Positions 1 through 7,928 of a stretch of DNA of 18,915 nt are shown here, piece after piece. Numbering within the stretch: the stretch's first letter is position 1; every line of letters begins with the position of its first letter. The DNA comes from CAVWDI01 sp046259385. GTDB taxonomy: Bacteria; Chloroflexota; Anaerolineae; Anaerolineales; UBA4823. A model generated the notes under the pieces. The model saw nothing but the letters and a program-made list of their open reading frames with translations. It was not told the DNA's origin and ran no database searches. Made by a program: the position numbers and the translations under genes. The stretch lies in NCBI GenBank assembly GCA_046259385.1, contig JBJYWI010000193.1:1-18915 (forward strand), written 5' to 3'.

Positions 1-1236
1 ACCTTTTCCACACCCTGGCAAAGGACGCTTTATATCATGCTGTTCGCCCAGGTTATCACCGCGGTTGGTTTTTCCAGCATGTTCCCGTTTCTGCCTCTTT
101 ACGTTGAATCTCTCGGGACGGAAACAAATCTAAGCATCGAGGTGCTGGCTGGGTTGGTTTACTCCGCACATGCATTCGCCATGATGATCGCATCTCCCTT
201 CTGGGGCGCTGTCGCTGATCGCTATGGACGCAAATTAATGGTTGAACGAGCCATGTTCGGCGGTTCGCTTATTTTATTAATGATGGCTTTTGTCACCAAC
301 GCAGAACAGCTTGTCCTGCTGCGTACAATTCAGGGTTTGATCACAGGTACAATCGCCGCTGGCAATGCCCTCATCGCCTCCGCTGCGCCTCGCGAAAGGA
401 CAGGTTATGCGATGGGCCTCATGCAGGTTGGGCTGGGAGCTGGTGTGGCTCTTGGACCGCTGATCGGCGGCGTAATCGCTGATACGGTCGGTTACAGTGC
501 CACGTTTTATGTCACCGCCGGTCTGCTTTTCCTCGCCGGAGTCCTGGTTTTCTTCGGTATCAAGGAGGATTTTACCCCTCCCGAAATTAGCAAAAACTTA
601 GGCATCCAGAGCCTTTTCTCCAAATGGAGACGTATTCTTTCTGCTCAGGGAATCAAATCTACATACGGGATGCGTTTCCTCAGCCAGTTGGGCCGCTTGA
701 TCATCCTGCCAATCGCACCTCTTTTTATCCAGACCCTTGCAGTCAATCCCAACCGATTGAACACCTTTACCGGTCTTGTGATTGGAATATCCTCTGCCAC
801 AACAATAGTAAGCGCAGTATTTCTGGGACCTCTGGGCGACCGCACCGGCCACCGCCGAATCGTAGTTCTTAGCGCGTGTGCAGCGTCTTTGCTCTACTTC
901 CTGCAGAGTCTGGTCACTGCTGGCTGGCAGCTGATCGTATTACAGGCGCTCATAGGCGTCGCGCTGGGAGGCATCATCCCTGCGATCAGTTCGCTGCTGG
1001 CTCACCTTACACAATCCGGTGAAGAAGGCGCAGTTTACGGGCTGGATAATTCCATAACAGCCGCGAGCCGCACCCTTGCCCCCTTACTCGGAGCCGTTGT
1101 TGCGGCTGCTTTCAGCCTGCGCTCTGTATTCTCCTTCACCGGAGCTTTATTCGCTTTCACTGCGTTAATGGGTTTGTTCCTGCTTCCACCCCGGGGAAAA
1201 AATCAAGAAAAAAAATCGCTAAATCAGTTGCACTGA
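1..1236 (+). CDS. MFS transporter, DHA1 drug-exporter-like (5' end outside window)
   Basis: Twelve-helix major facilitator permease, probably a proton-driven exporter of drugs or small metabolites in the cytoplasmic membrane. The first ATG is at 37, but the frame is open back to base 1 and reads TFSTPWQRTLYI just before it, which is the usual cytoplasmic lead-in to helix 1 in this family. I therefore treat the gene as starting upstream of the window. Counting from the ATG at 37, the loop 2-3 signature GAVADRYGRKL lies at residues 58-68, and its half-repeat GPLGDRTGHRR follows the central loop near residue 265. The central cytoplasmic loop (about 180-210) separates two six-helix halves, and the C-terminus is a short basic tail. 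It stops 3 bp before the converging lipoprotein gene. The substrate cannot be told from sequence. Family assignment is firm. Confidence 0.9.
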   Translation, partial: TFSTPWQRTLYIMLFAQVITAVGFSSMFPFLPLYVESLGTETNLSIEVLAGLVYSAHAFAMMIASPFWGAVADRYGRKLMVERAMFGGSLILLMMAFVTNAEQLVLLRTIQGLITGTIAAGNALIASAAPRERTGYAMGLMQVGLGAGVALGPLIGGVIADTVGYSATFYVTAGLLFLAGVLVFFGIKEDFTPPEISKNLGIQSLFSKWRRILSAQGIKSTYGMRFLSQLGRLIILPIAPLFIQTLAVNPNRLNTFTGLVIGISSATTIVSAVFLGPLGDRTGHRRIVVLSACAASLLYFLQSLVTAGWQLIVLQALIGVALGGIIPAISSLLAHLTQSGEEGAVYGLDNSITAASRTLAPLLGAVVAAAFSLRSVFSFTGALFAFTALMGLFLLPPRGKNQEKKSLNQLH

Positions 1237-1239
1237 ATA

Positions 1240-2712
1240 TTAATTTTCACCTGGAGCCTTCCAGATACGGAGAACACCATCCTGGCGCCCAACACCCACC
1301 ACAATCCCACCCTCTTCCAGAGTCGCAGCCGCTAGATTGGTGCTCACGACCCCTCCAACCGGAACCTTCCAAACGACCCATGCGCCTTCCGGAGACCTGC
1401 GGACTGCCCCCAATTCGCTCCGTTCATGGTTTGGAAGCAGGGCTTCAATATTTCCCTCACCGTCAAAATCCCCCAGCATTCCCAGATCCAGATTGCGGCT
1501 GCCAATTACATGGGATGTATATCCTTCTATTTCACCAGAAAGAACCAGCCTGTCTCTCTCCCAACGGAAGAATTCAACAACCCCTGTTAGATGGGGCGTT
1601 CTAACATCCACCACCTCCAGCTCACCTTCAATGCCGGTCGGAGCTGCTCCAAGCTGGTTGCGCCAACGGTAACCCAACCCGATTGCTGGTCCAGTGGCAA
1701 GTTGTTCCCCCGATCGGTTGTAAACAACAAGCCTCGCTCCAATTTTGCGGTCGCTTTGTGTTAGGATGATTTCTCGCTCCCCATCACCTTTGAAATCCAC
1801 CCAGATTGGGGCGATTCCTTCAAAAACAGCGGACTCCCCAGCGGAGATCTTCTTTAAAATATGCGGCGCTGGATCGATTGTGACCAGAGTGACGCTTTCC
1901 GCTTCCAGTTCATCGCCCAAAACACCGTGATCGTAACGACCGGTGGGATCACTTAATAAAACAATATTCCCGTTCCCGTCCATGATCAGGCGCCCATCCG
2001 GCAGCGCATTCACCTCAAGCCGGGCTGTCTCCTTACCGCCTTCCCAGAAGACAAGGTCGCCGTTGGTTTCGATAAAAGCCAGTTTGCCGCTCTGTGGATC
2101 CACCATCACCGGGTGACTGTATGGGGAAGCCCGTGTTCCGGGAGCGGTTAGAATCGTCGGCTCCCCTTCCTCAATTATCAGCGCTGGCGGTTGGCCTGGC
2201 TGAATGCTGTTGGGGGTAACCTCTATCTTGCGATAACCGGTCTCCAACACCGCGAATGCCTGGATCCGCCCGTCTTCCAGCGCGACAACCCAAACGCTGG
2301 TTTCCCTGTCAGGTGCAGCGACCAACCACTCTGGTCTTCCACCAAGGGGGATATCCAGAACCATTGCTTCCGGCAGCGAGCCGCGGCCGGATACATAGCG
2401 GTTCCCGTCCTGCCGGTGATATGTATATCCAAAAGAGTAATCCTTCACTGATGCATTACCTCCAGAATTAAGCTCAGATGAAATAATTTCTGTTGTAGAG
2501 ACGCCAGTTTTATCCGCCACCATTTCTTCTTCCACTGTGTGCAGTGTAGCATTTGCTTCCCCCAAAGCAGTTTGTTTTCCAGTAGCGCCGCTGCAGCTCG
2601 AGATCAAGCCGGAAACCAACACAGGAGCAAGCAGAATCCAGACAGCTGGAATTTTGAGCCCAAGAACAACTGGAAATATATTGATTTTCAAACCGGTTTT
2701 AATTATAGTCAT
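1240..2712 (-). CDS. Secreted lipoprotein with FG-GAP/VCBS-type beta-propeller repeats
   Basis: Predicted surface lipoprotein of unknown role. From the ATG at 2712 (490 residues) a hydrophobic stretch at about 22-38 ends in the lipobox LISSC, giving lipidation at Cys40. A low-complexity acidic linker (about 41-85) follows. The rest is beta-rich with propeller-like blades, including two FG-GAP-type calcium loops, DFKGDGEREI at 306-315 and GDFDGEGNIEALL at 414-426. Such domains usually bind ligands or partners rather than catalyse. The frame extends upstream to a TTG at 2799, which would place 69 residues before the lipid cysteine. I prefer the ATG, though no good Shine-Dalgarno precedes either and the 39-residue leader is still long. 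It converges on the MFS gene with a 3-bp gap. It could be a sensor or a cell-surface binding protein. Confidence 0.75.
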   Translation of the reverse strand: MTIIKTGLKINIFPVVLGLKIPAVWILLAPVLVSGLISSCSGATGKQTALGEANATLHTVEEEMVADKTGVSTTEIISSELNSGGNASVKDYSFGYTYHRQDGNRYVSGRGSLPEAMVLDIPLGGRPEWLVAAPDRETSVWVVALEDGRIQAFAVLETGYRKIEVTPNSIQPGQPPALIIEEGEPTILTAPGTRASPYSHPVMVDPQSGKLAFIETNGDLVFWEGGKETARLEVNALPDGRLIMDGNGNIVLLSDPTGRYDHGVLGDELEAESVTLVTIDPAPHILKKISAGESAVFEGIAPIWVDFKGDGEREIILTQSDRKIGARLVVYNRSGEQLATGPAIGLGYRWRNQLGAAPTGIEGELEVVDVRTPHLTGVVEFFRWERDRLVLSGEIEGYTSHVIGSRNLDLGMLGDFDGEGNIEALLPNHERSELGAVRRSPEGAWVVWKVPVGGVVSTNLAAATLEEGGIVVGVGRQDGVLRIWKAPGEN

Positions 2713-2891
2713 AACATTAAAGATAGAATTTTCACGATATATATTACCTGGTAATTGGACTGAAAGAGAATTAATCAGGTTAAACGCATAGGTACGCAAA
2801 CCCCATTTGTCTGAAGATGTTACACCGCCGGATTGATGCTGTGGACAAAATTTTGGAATAGATATGCAGAAAAAAAGATTTGGAGCGCTGG

Positions 2892-3296
2892 ATGGCGGTT
2901 GATAGTTTCAAATTTTTACCGAGGTTAATTGGTCTGATTTACCAACTTCAGGAACCGGAACTGCTGTTGCCAATTCCCTGGACACCTCTTCCCCGGACGG
3001 TCTCGGAACGCAAATTCGGTCTGGTTACCACAGGCGGTTTATATCATAAACACCACAAACCGCCCTTCGATCTCGCTCGCGAGAGGCTGGAACCCACCTG
3101 GGGCGATCCAACTTTCAGAATAATCCCTTCCAACATTTCCCAGGAGCAATTGGGAGTCAGCCACCTGCATGTTAATACCCGCTTTGCTGAAACCGACCTG
3201 AATGTACTCCTTACGATTCGCCGGTTCCAGAAACTCGAAAGTCAGGGTTTTGTTAGCGGGCTAGGAACTAGCCATGCCATCACCTATTGTAAGTGA
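2892..3296 (+). CDS. GrdB-related (glycine/sarcosine/betaine reductase B family) protein, C-terminally truncated
   Basis: Short protein matching the N-terminal part of the family related to selenoprotein B of glycine/betaine reductase and D-proline reductase. The recognisable elements are the IPWTPLPR segment, FGLVTTGGLYHK, PPFDL, GDPTFRIIP, the GVSHLHVN strand and DLNVLL. I chose ATG 2892 because GGAG at 2882-2885 sits 6 bp upstream; the frame also opens at TTG 2880. Family members normally continue for tens of residues with an SFMG-type segment and a Cys/Sec-xx-Cys-His site. Here the frame instead ends at TGA 3294, after an unrelated SHAITYCK tail, so the redox site is missing. Another frame just downstream (from 3274) reads PSPIVSELAPNIRFLVRQM, which could be the displaced continuation. 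Either a decayed gene or a short non-redox paralogue. Confidence 0.65.
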   Translation: MAVDSFKFLPRLIGLIYQLQEPELLLPIPWTPLPRTVSERKFGLVTTGGLYHKHHKPPFDLARERLEPTWGDPTFRIIPSNISQEQLGVSHLHVNTRFAETDLNVLLTIRRFQKLESQGFVSGLGTSHAITYCK

Positions 3297-3461
3297 ACTC
3301 GCGCCAAATATTCGCTTCCTCGTTCGCCAGATGCGCGCCGTGCGCCGGTAATTCTTCCTCTTAACCAGATCAAAGAAAAAACTGAAACTGCACAAGTGGC
3401 TGCTGAACAAAACGGTACGATATTTGCACCTCAAAAGAAGTATTAAAAATAGAGAGTATTC
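3297..3461 (+). pseudogene. Possible out-of-frame remains of the GrdB-like C-terminus
   Basis: These 165 bp separate the truncated GrdB-like frame from the protease gene. Directly after the TGA at 3294 the same frame stays open for 49 codons to TAA 3444. The +1 frame from ATG 3274 to TAA 3346 encodes a helix-like segment (SELAPNIRFLVRQM) similar in character to the APxIxxxLxxxG helix expected at this point of the family. Neither frame contains the Cys/Sec-xx-Cys-His motif. I see this as probable decay after a frameshift, with low certainty. The last part (3440-3461) also carries the leader of the protease gene. Confidence 0.3.
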
Positions 3462-4754
3462 ATGCCGCAGTACCAGGAAACTTTATTCGCCAAATCATTC
3501 CACAAAACGGCTATCCTTGCCAAACCGAATGTGGTCGGCGTCGGCGTTGGCTATAAAATCATCCAGAATGAGAGAACGGATGAGTTGAGTGTTGTCGCAC
3601 TGGTGCGGGAAAAGGTCCCGCTTGCCGGATTACTCCCCGAAACCCTCGTGCCCAGCCACCTGGATGGCATAAAGACAGATGTGATGGAAGTTGGCGAACT
3701 GAGACCGCTCCAATTGCGTACAGACCGCTGGCGGCCAGCGCCTCCCGGGGTCAGCATCGGCCATTTTCAAATAACAGCCGGGACGTTCGGCGCGGTGGTG
3801 CGCGATAAATCCTCCGGACGGCGCCTGATCCTTTCCAATAACCATGTCCTGGCAAACAGCAACGCCGCTAAAACCGGGGATCCGATTTTACAGCCGGGTC
3901 CTGTTGACGGCGGCCGTGTTGAAAATGATACAATCGCCCGCCTAGAACGATTTTACCCGTTGGATTTTGGACTTTCTCCTCCCACCTGCAATTTAGCCCA
4001 GATTTACGCGGATTTCGGCAACAGGATCGCCCGGATAGCAGGCTCATCGCATAAGCTTGAACTAATCAAATCAAATCCCGAGGCGGTTAACCTAATTGAC
4101 GCCGCCATTGCCAGACCGGTTGAAAACAGCCTGATCAGCGACGAAATTCTGGGTATAGGCGAAATCAGCGGTGTCCAGGAGGCTTCCCTCTCGTTGCTGG
4201 TGCGCAAGTCCGGCCGCACCACCGGTATACTCAGCGGAGAAGTCCGGGTGCTGGATACCACTGTCCAGATCGAGTATGGGGCGGGCCGCACTGCGATATT
4301 TGAAGATCAGATACTCACCAGCCCGATCTCCCAAGGCGGCGATTCTGGTTCCTTGCTGGTGACAGCCGACTCAAATCTTGCGGTAGGGCTGTTGTTTGCA
4401 GGCTCCAGCCAGGCGACTCTCCATAACCCTATTCGGGCTGTAATGGAAGGGTTGAACATCGATTTTGTCAGCCAGAAACAGATCAGCAAAAAGCTTGATT
4501 TGCAAATGGAATTTGAAAAAGCCCGCGCTGTCAAAGCAGATTACCAGGACACCCTGCTGGCTAAAGCCAATGTGGTCGGTGTGGGGGTTGGCTTTCGCCA
4601 GATAGATGGTCAGCCCACCTCAACCGTGGCAATTATCGTTTCAGTTAAACAGAAAGTTCCCCGGGTTCTGCTTGCCTCCGAAGATTTGATCCCAACGGAG
4701 ATTGAAGGAATACCTGTGGATGTTGTCGAAGTCGGGGAATTGAAGGCCCAGTAA
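3462..4754 (+). CDS. Trypsin-like serine protease flanked by duplicated terminal domains
   Basis: Chymotrypsin-fold protease of 430 residues. The catalytic triad is readable: His128 in ILSNNHVLA, Asp213 in NLIDAAIA and Ser295 in QGGDSGSLL. RKSGRTTGILSG (249-260) is typical of bacterial trypsin-like/NAL1-like proteases. No signal peptide is visible, so it is probably cytoplasmic unless exported by an unusual route. Around the protease core the same module occurs twice. Residues about 18-80 (AKPNVVGVGVGYKI ... VMEVGEL) are matched by about 366-428 (AKANVVGVGVGFRQ ... VVEVGEL), each with a K-VP motif and an LxPxxxxGI-DV stretch. These copies may regulate access to the active site or form an oligomer. 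The ATG follows AGAGAG, a weak Shine-Dalgarno. No substrate is evident, and the neighbours do not define one. Confidence 0.82.
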   Translation: MPQYQETLFAKSFHKTAILAKPNVVGVGVGYKIIQNERTDELSVVALVREKVPLAGLLPETLVPSHLDGIKTDVMEVGELRPLQLRTDRWRPAPPGVSIGHFQITAGTFGAVVRDKSSGRRLILSNNHVLANSNAAKTGDPILQPGPVDGGRVENDTIARLERFYPLDFGLSPPTCNLAQIYADFGNRIARIAGSSHKLELIKSNPEAVNLIDAAIARPVENSLISDEILGIGEISGVQEASLSLLVRKSGRTTGILSGEVRVLDTTVQIEYGAGRTAIFEDQILTSPISQGGDSGSLLVTADSNLAVGLLFAGSSQATLHNPIRAVMEGLNIDFVSQKQISKKLDLQMEFEKARAVKADYQDTLLAKANVVGVGVGFRQIDGQPTSTVAIIVSVKQKVPRVLLASEDLIPTEIEGIPVDVVEVGELKAQ

Positions 4755-4833
4755 CTCTTTCTTCCACAACTGGTTTTTCCCAATCTGCCTGGGTCCATGC
4801 CCGGGGCTTCCTTCCTAAGGTAAAATCATTGTC

Positions 4834-5829
4834 ATGCCTGAGGTGGTTGTTTTCGGGGATATTAATGTCGATGTACTGATGCCTATCTCCTCCTTCCCGG
4901 TTTCCGGAGAAGATGCCATGGCTTCAAGCATTACCGTTTGCCAGGGCGGTTCCGGAGCCAATACCTCCATCGTGCTTTCTAAATTGGGGGTATCCGTCCA
5001 GATGATCGGGCGCACCGGGAGTGACTATTGGGGAAAAATTGCGCGCCAATCGCTGCAGGATTGTGGGATTGACTTGCGTGCGGTTTCTCGCGATCCTAAA
5101 CTCTCGACCGGTTTGATTTTTATTCCCGTAACTGAAAACGGCGAACGCACTCTGTTCTCTTTTCGCGGGGCAAATGCCAGCATAACCCCCGAAAACATCA
5201 AATCTGAAGCAATTAAAGCGGAACATTTTCTGCATTTATCAGGCTACACTTTCTTGCGCTCACCTCAGCGGGAGGCAGCCTGGCGGTTGGTTGAAATGGC
5301 TCAACAAACTGGAGCTAGGATTTCCCTTGACAGCGGAATTGCACCAGTCAATCAGGCGCATCCCGAATTGGTCAAACTGTTGCCGCTCTTAAGCACGCTG
5401 ATCCTGGGGGTAACCGAAGCGAAATCGCTGACAGGCGCCGAAACGAAAGATGGTGCAGTACAGGCGCTGATCGAATCGGGGGTAAACCTAGTCGGTCTCA
5501 AGCTGGGAAGCGAAGGCTGCCTTATTGCAAACTCGGACGGCGAAATCCATGTCCCACCCTTCCCCGTACAGGTAATTGATACAACCGGAGCTGGCGATGC
5601 GTTCAGCGCCGGAATGATTTACTCCCAGCTTAAATCGCTTCCTTTACCCTGTGCCGGGATCTTAGCAAATGCCCTTGGCGGCCTGGCCACCACCGTCCTG
5701 GGGGGTGGGTGGTTTTTTCCCCACTCCGCTGCTGTGATTCGATTCATTGAACAAAACGCTGATTCTTTTCCATATCCCGGGTCGCAGGCTTTATTCGCAA
5801 GTATCCTAAACGTGCTGAGGGAGGTATAA
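4834..5829 (+). CDS. PfkB-family carbohydrate kinase (ribokinase-like)
   Basis: ATP-dependent sugar or nucleoside kinase of 331 residues, normal length for the family. It starts with the beta strand VVVFGDINVDVL. The substrate-side signature GGSGANTS is at 38-45. The ATP/anion-hole signature DTTGAGDAFSAG is at 249-260, with Asp255 as catalytic base. The usual N-x-x-E magnesium motif reads GVTE (192-195), so Asn is replaced by Gly while Glu195 remains. This is the first gene of a compact cluster: the SIS gene begins 2 bp after its stop and a nucleoside hydrolase follows. Pairing with a double-SIS protein recalls fructoselysine kinase/deglycase (FrlD/FrlB) as well as ribokinase-based nucleoside salvage. 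The specific substrate is not decided by sequence. An AAGG at 4818-4821 is a weak ribosome-binding site. Confidence 0.9.
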   Translation: MPEVVVFGDINVDVLMPISSFPVSGEDAMASSITVCQGGSGANTSIVLSKLGVSVQMIGRTGSDYWGKIARQSLQDCGIDLRAVSRDPKLSTGLIFIPVTENGERTLFSFRGANASITPENIKSEAIKAEHFLHLSGYTFLRSPQREAAWRLVEMAQQTGARISLDSGIAPVNQAHPELVKLLPLLSTLILGVTEAKSLTGAETKDGAVQALIESGVNLVGLKLGSEGCLIANSDGEIHVPPFPVQVIDTTGAGDAFSAGMIYSQLKSLPLPCAGILANALGGLATTVLGGGWFFPHSAAVIRFIEQNADSFPYPGSQALFASILNVLREV

Positions 5830-5831
5830 CA

Positions 5832-6998
5832 GTGCAGTCTAATCCAATGCTTTTAGAGATTAAGAGCATTCCTGACCTCATCCGCCATCAATTTTACAAC
5901 CTGGAGGATACCGTAGGGCAGGTTTTCAGCCCAGGCTTATGTCGGTCGATTGAGCATATCCATCTATGCGGGTGCGGAGATTCGCACCACGCGGCCCTCT
6001 CCAGCGAACTCGCATTCGAGTCGCTTGCCGGAATAGCGACGGAACCGCAAACCGCACTGCAGTTCGCCCGATATTCTGTCGGTTTTTTACCCACTGAGGC
6101 ATCATCCAACCTGGTGATCGGGATCTCCGTGTCCGGGGAGGTTGCTCGGACAATAGAAGCTCTGCGGCTCAGCAATACCTGCAGCGCCTATACAATCGCC
6201 CTCACAGCCAATCCCTCAAGCCGTCTTGCAGGGACAGCCAACAAAATCCTTCCAGCCTGCGCTCCGCCAGTTCACAGTCCTCCAGATCTTGCCGTTCCAG
6301 GAATCCGGTCCTATGTGGTCAATTTGTTGGCGCTGTACCTCTCAGCGATCCTTATAGGCGAGAGGCGAGGGGAGCTGACATCTACCCGGGCTGATTCCCT
6401 GCGCGGCGAACTGCTCTCCCTTTCTGACGCTGCTGAAAGCGCTGTCACAATAAATCTGGAGGCTGCAAATCATATTCTCCCAGATTGGCGGGAAGAAAAT
6501 TTCTTTGTGTACACCGGAGCAGGCCCAAACTTCGGGACCGCTTCCTATTCCGCGGCGAAGATGCTGGAAGCCAGCGGGGATTTCGTTTCCGCTGTGGACC
6601 TCGAAGAATGGGCTCACCTCCAGTATTTTGCCCGCCATGAAACCACCCCAACTTTTATCATCAGCGCAGGAGAGCGCGATCGTTCAAGAGCGCTTGAAAT
6701 AGCCCATGCCGGGATTGGTATCGGCAGGCATGTGGCTCTGGTCATGCCCCAGGGATTTGGCAGCCAGTTGGGAGGCGCCTGCCTCCATTTTCCTATACCG
6801 GACGGCATTCCTGAGGTTTTTTCGCCGTTAATCGCCTGGATTCCAGGTGCGCTGGTTGCAGCTCTGCGCGCAGAGTTGTCGGGTGAACCCTATTTCAGAG
6901 CGTTTAGCGGCGGGCGTAATCCCGAGGGTGGCGGTGGTTTGAGCCGTATCCAGACCAGCCAGATTCTTGACGTTGCTTCGAACAGTTCACAGGAATGA
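5832..6998 (+). CDS. Double-SIS-domain sugar-phosphate isomerase/deglycase-like protein
   Basis: 388-residue protein with two SIS (sugar isomerase) domains, as in the isomerase half of GlmS, AgaS and FrlB. SIS1 covers about 40-175 with HLCGCGDSHHAA (44-55) and the phosphate-binding ISVSGEVART (98-107, Ser99 and Ser101). SIS2 covers about 218-380 with FVYTGAGPNFGTA and the DLEEWAHLQYF helix (256-266), where the family places a catalytic Glu. The start is GTG 5832, chosen because the strong GGAGG at 5820-5824 is 7 bp upstream. An ATG five codons later lacks such spacing. The gene is probably translationally coupled to the kinase gene. Likely reaction: isomerisation, deamination or deglycation of the phosphorylated (amino)sugar made by the kinase. 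The exact substrate is inference only. Confidence 0.85.
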   Translation: MQSNPMLLEIKSIPDLIRHQFYNLEDTVGQVFSPGLCRSIEHIHLCGCGDSHHAALSSELAFESLAGIATEPQTALQFARYSVGFLPTEASSNLVIGISVSGEVARTIEALRLSNTCSAYTIALTANPSSRLAGTANKILPACAPPVHSPPDLAVPGIRSYVVNLLALYLSAILIGERRGELTSTRADSLRGELLSLSDAAESAVTINLEAANHILPDWREENFFVYTGAGPNFGTASYSAAKMLEASGDFVSAVDLEEWAHLQYFARHETTPTFIISAGERDRSRALEIAHAGIGIGRHVALVMPQGFGSQLGGACLHFPIPDGIPEVFSPLIAWIPGALVAALRAELSGEPYFRAFSGGRNPEGGGGLSRIQTSQILDVASNSSQE

Positions 6999-7004
6999 TA
7001 TTTC

Positions 7005-7919
7005 ATGGCTCAGAAAATTATTCTGGATGTTGACACCGGTGGGGATGACGCGGTGGCAATTTTACTGGCGGGACACCACTCCAGTGTTGACCTTGTCGCG
7101 GTCACTGTCTGCCACGGAAATGGACCGCTGGAGGTGACACTGGACAATACACTGCGTGTTCTCCAGGCAGGTCAGCTGGAAAAAACACCGGTATATGCAG
7201 GATCGGTTCATCCAATAATCGGCGATCTGATCCAATCTCACCCCATCCAGAAATCGATTCTGCCGCTTCCGCCAGCCAGAATCACCCCCACTCCAGGACG
7301 GGCAGTCGATTTTATTGTCGACTATTACCTTGGGTCAAACGGTCCTGAAACGATCTACGCACCGACCGGGCCGCAGACAAACCTGGCGCTTGCCCTGCGC
7401 CTGGAGCCAGCCATAGCAAGGCGCATTCCCCGCATTGTAACCATGGCTGGCGCTTTCACCGAAGGAAACACAACTCCTTCGGCAGAATTTAACATCCTGG
7501 CTGATCCGGAAGCAGCCCATATTGTATTCAACTCGGGTATACCCATAACGATGGTGGGCTTGGAGGTGACCGCTAGGGCGTTTATAACTCTCGCTGATAT
7601 CGACCGGTTGGCTGAGATAAATACCCCCCAGGCCCGGGTTGCAGCTGAGATCATAAGGAATGAAGTTAACTGGTTTATCGACAACCTTGGGCTTGAAGGC
7701 GGCCAGATTTTCGATGCGAGTGCAGTCGCCGCGATTATTGATCCGGAAATTATCCAAACCAGGAAAATGCACGTCAATATTGAACTTCACGGGACTCTCA
7801 CTCGCGGCCGCACGGTTGCAGACATATCCGGATACCATCCAGTTAAGCAAAATGTGGATGTCGGAATTGACATCGACCGGGTGCATTTCTTGGAAATCTT
7901 ATACAAAGGTTTGAGCTGA
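7005..7919 (+). CDS. Inosine-uridine preferring nucleoside hydrolase family protein
   Basis: Ribonucleoside N-glycosidase fold (IUNH), 304 residues, hydrolysing a nucleoside to base plus ribose. The calcium and ribose site is present: DVDTGGDDAVAI (8-19) with Asp10, Asp14 and Asp15, then VCHGN (35-39), TGPQTNLALAL (121-131), AEFNILADPEAA (160-171) with Asn163 and Asp167, and MVGLEVT. The C-terminal site, commonly HDPxA, here reads FDASAVAAI (236-244): Asp237 is kept but the His that assists the leaving group is Phe. That suggests altered specificity, or a subgroup that activates the base another way. The gene follows the SIS gene by 6 bp and is preceded by AGGA. With the kinase upstream, released ribose could be phosphorylated directly. 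Family certain, substrate not. Confidence 0.9.
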   Translation: MAQKIILDVDTGGDDAVAILLAGHHSSVDLVAVTVCHGNGPLEVTLDNTLRVLQAGQLEKTPVYAGSVHPIIGDLIQSHPIQKSILPLPPARITPTPGRAVDFIVDYYLGSNGPETIYAPTGPQTNLALALRLEPAIARRIPRIVTMAGAFTEGNTTPSAEFNILADPEAAHIVFNSGIPITMVGLEVTARAFITLADIDRLAEINTPQARVAAEIIRNEVNWFIDNLGLEGGQIFDASAVAAIIDPEIIQTRKMHVNIELHGTLTRGRTVADISGYHPVKQNVDVGIDIDRVHFLEILYKGLS

Positions 7920-7928
7920 TCCAATCGG

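Noticed and set aside
3294..3296. TGA as a selenocysteine codon in the GrdB-like gene
   Set aside because: The expected UxxCH context is absent and the following residues (TRAKYSL) do not match the family. I could not recognise a SECIS hairpin by eye.
7335..7886. 183-codon minus-strand open frame inside the nucleoside hydrolase gene
   Set aside because: No domain features or ribosome-binding site; the plus-strand frame carries every IUNH motif.
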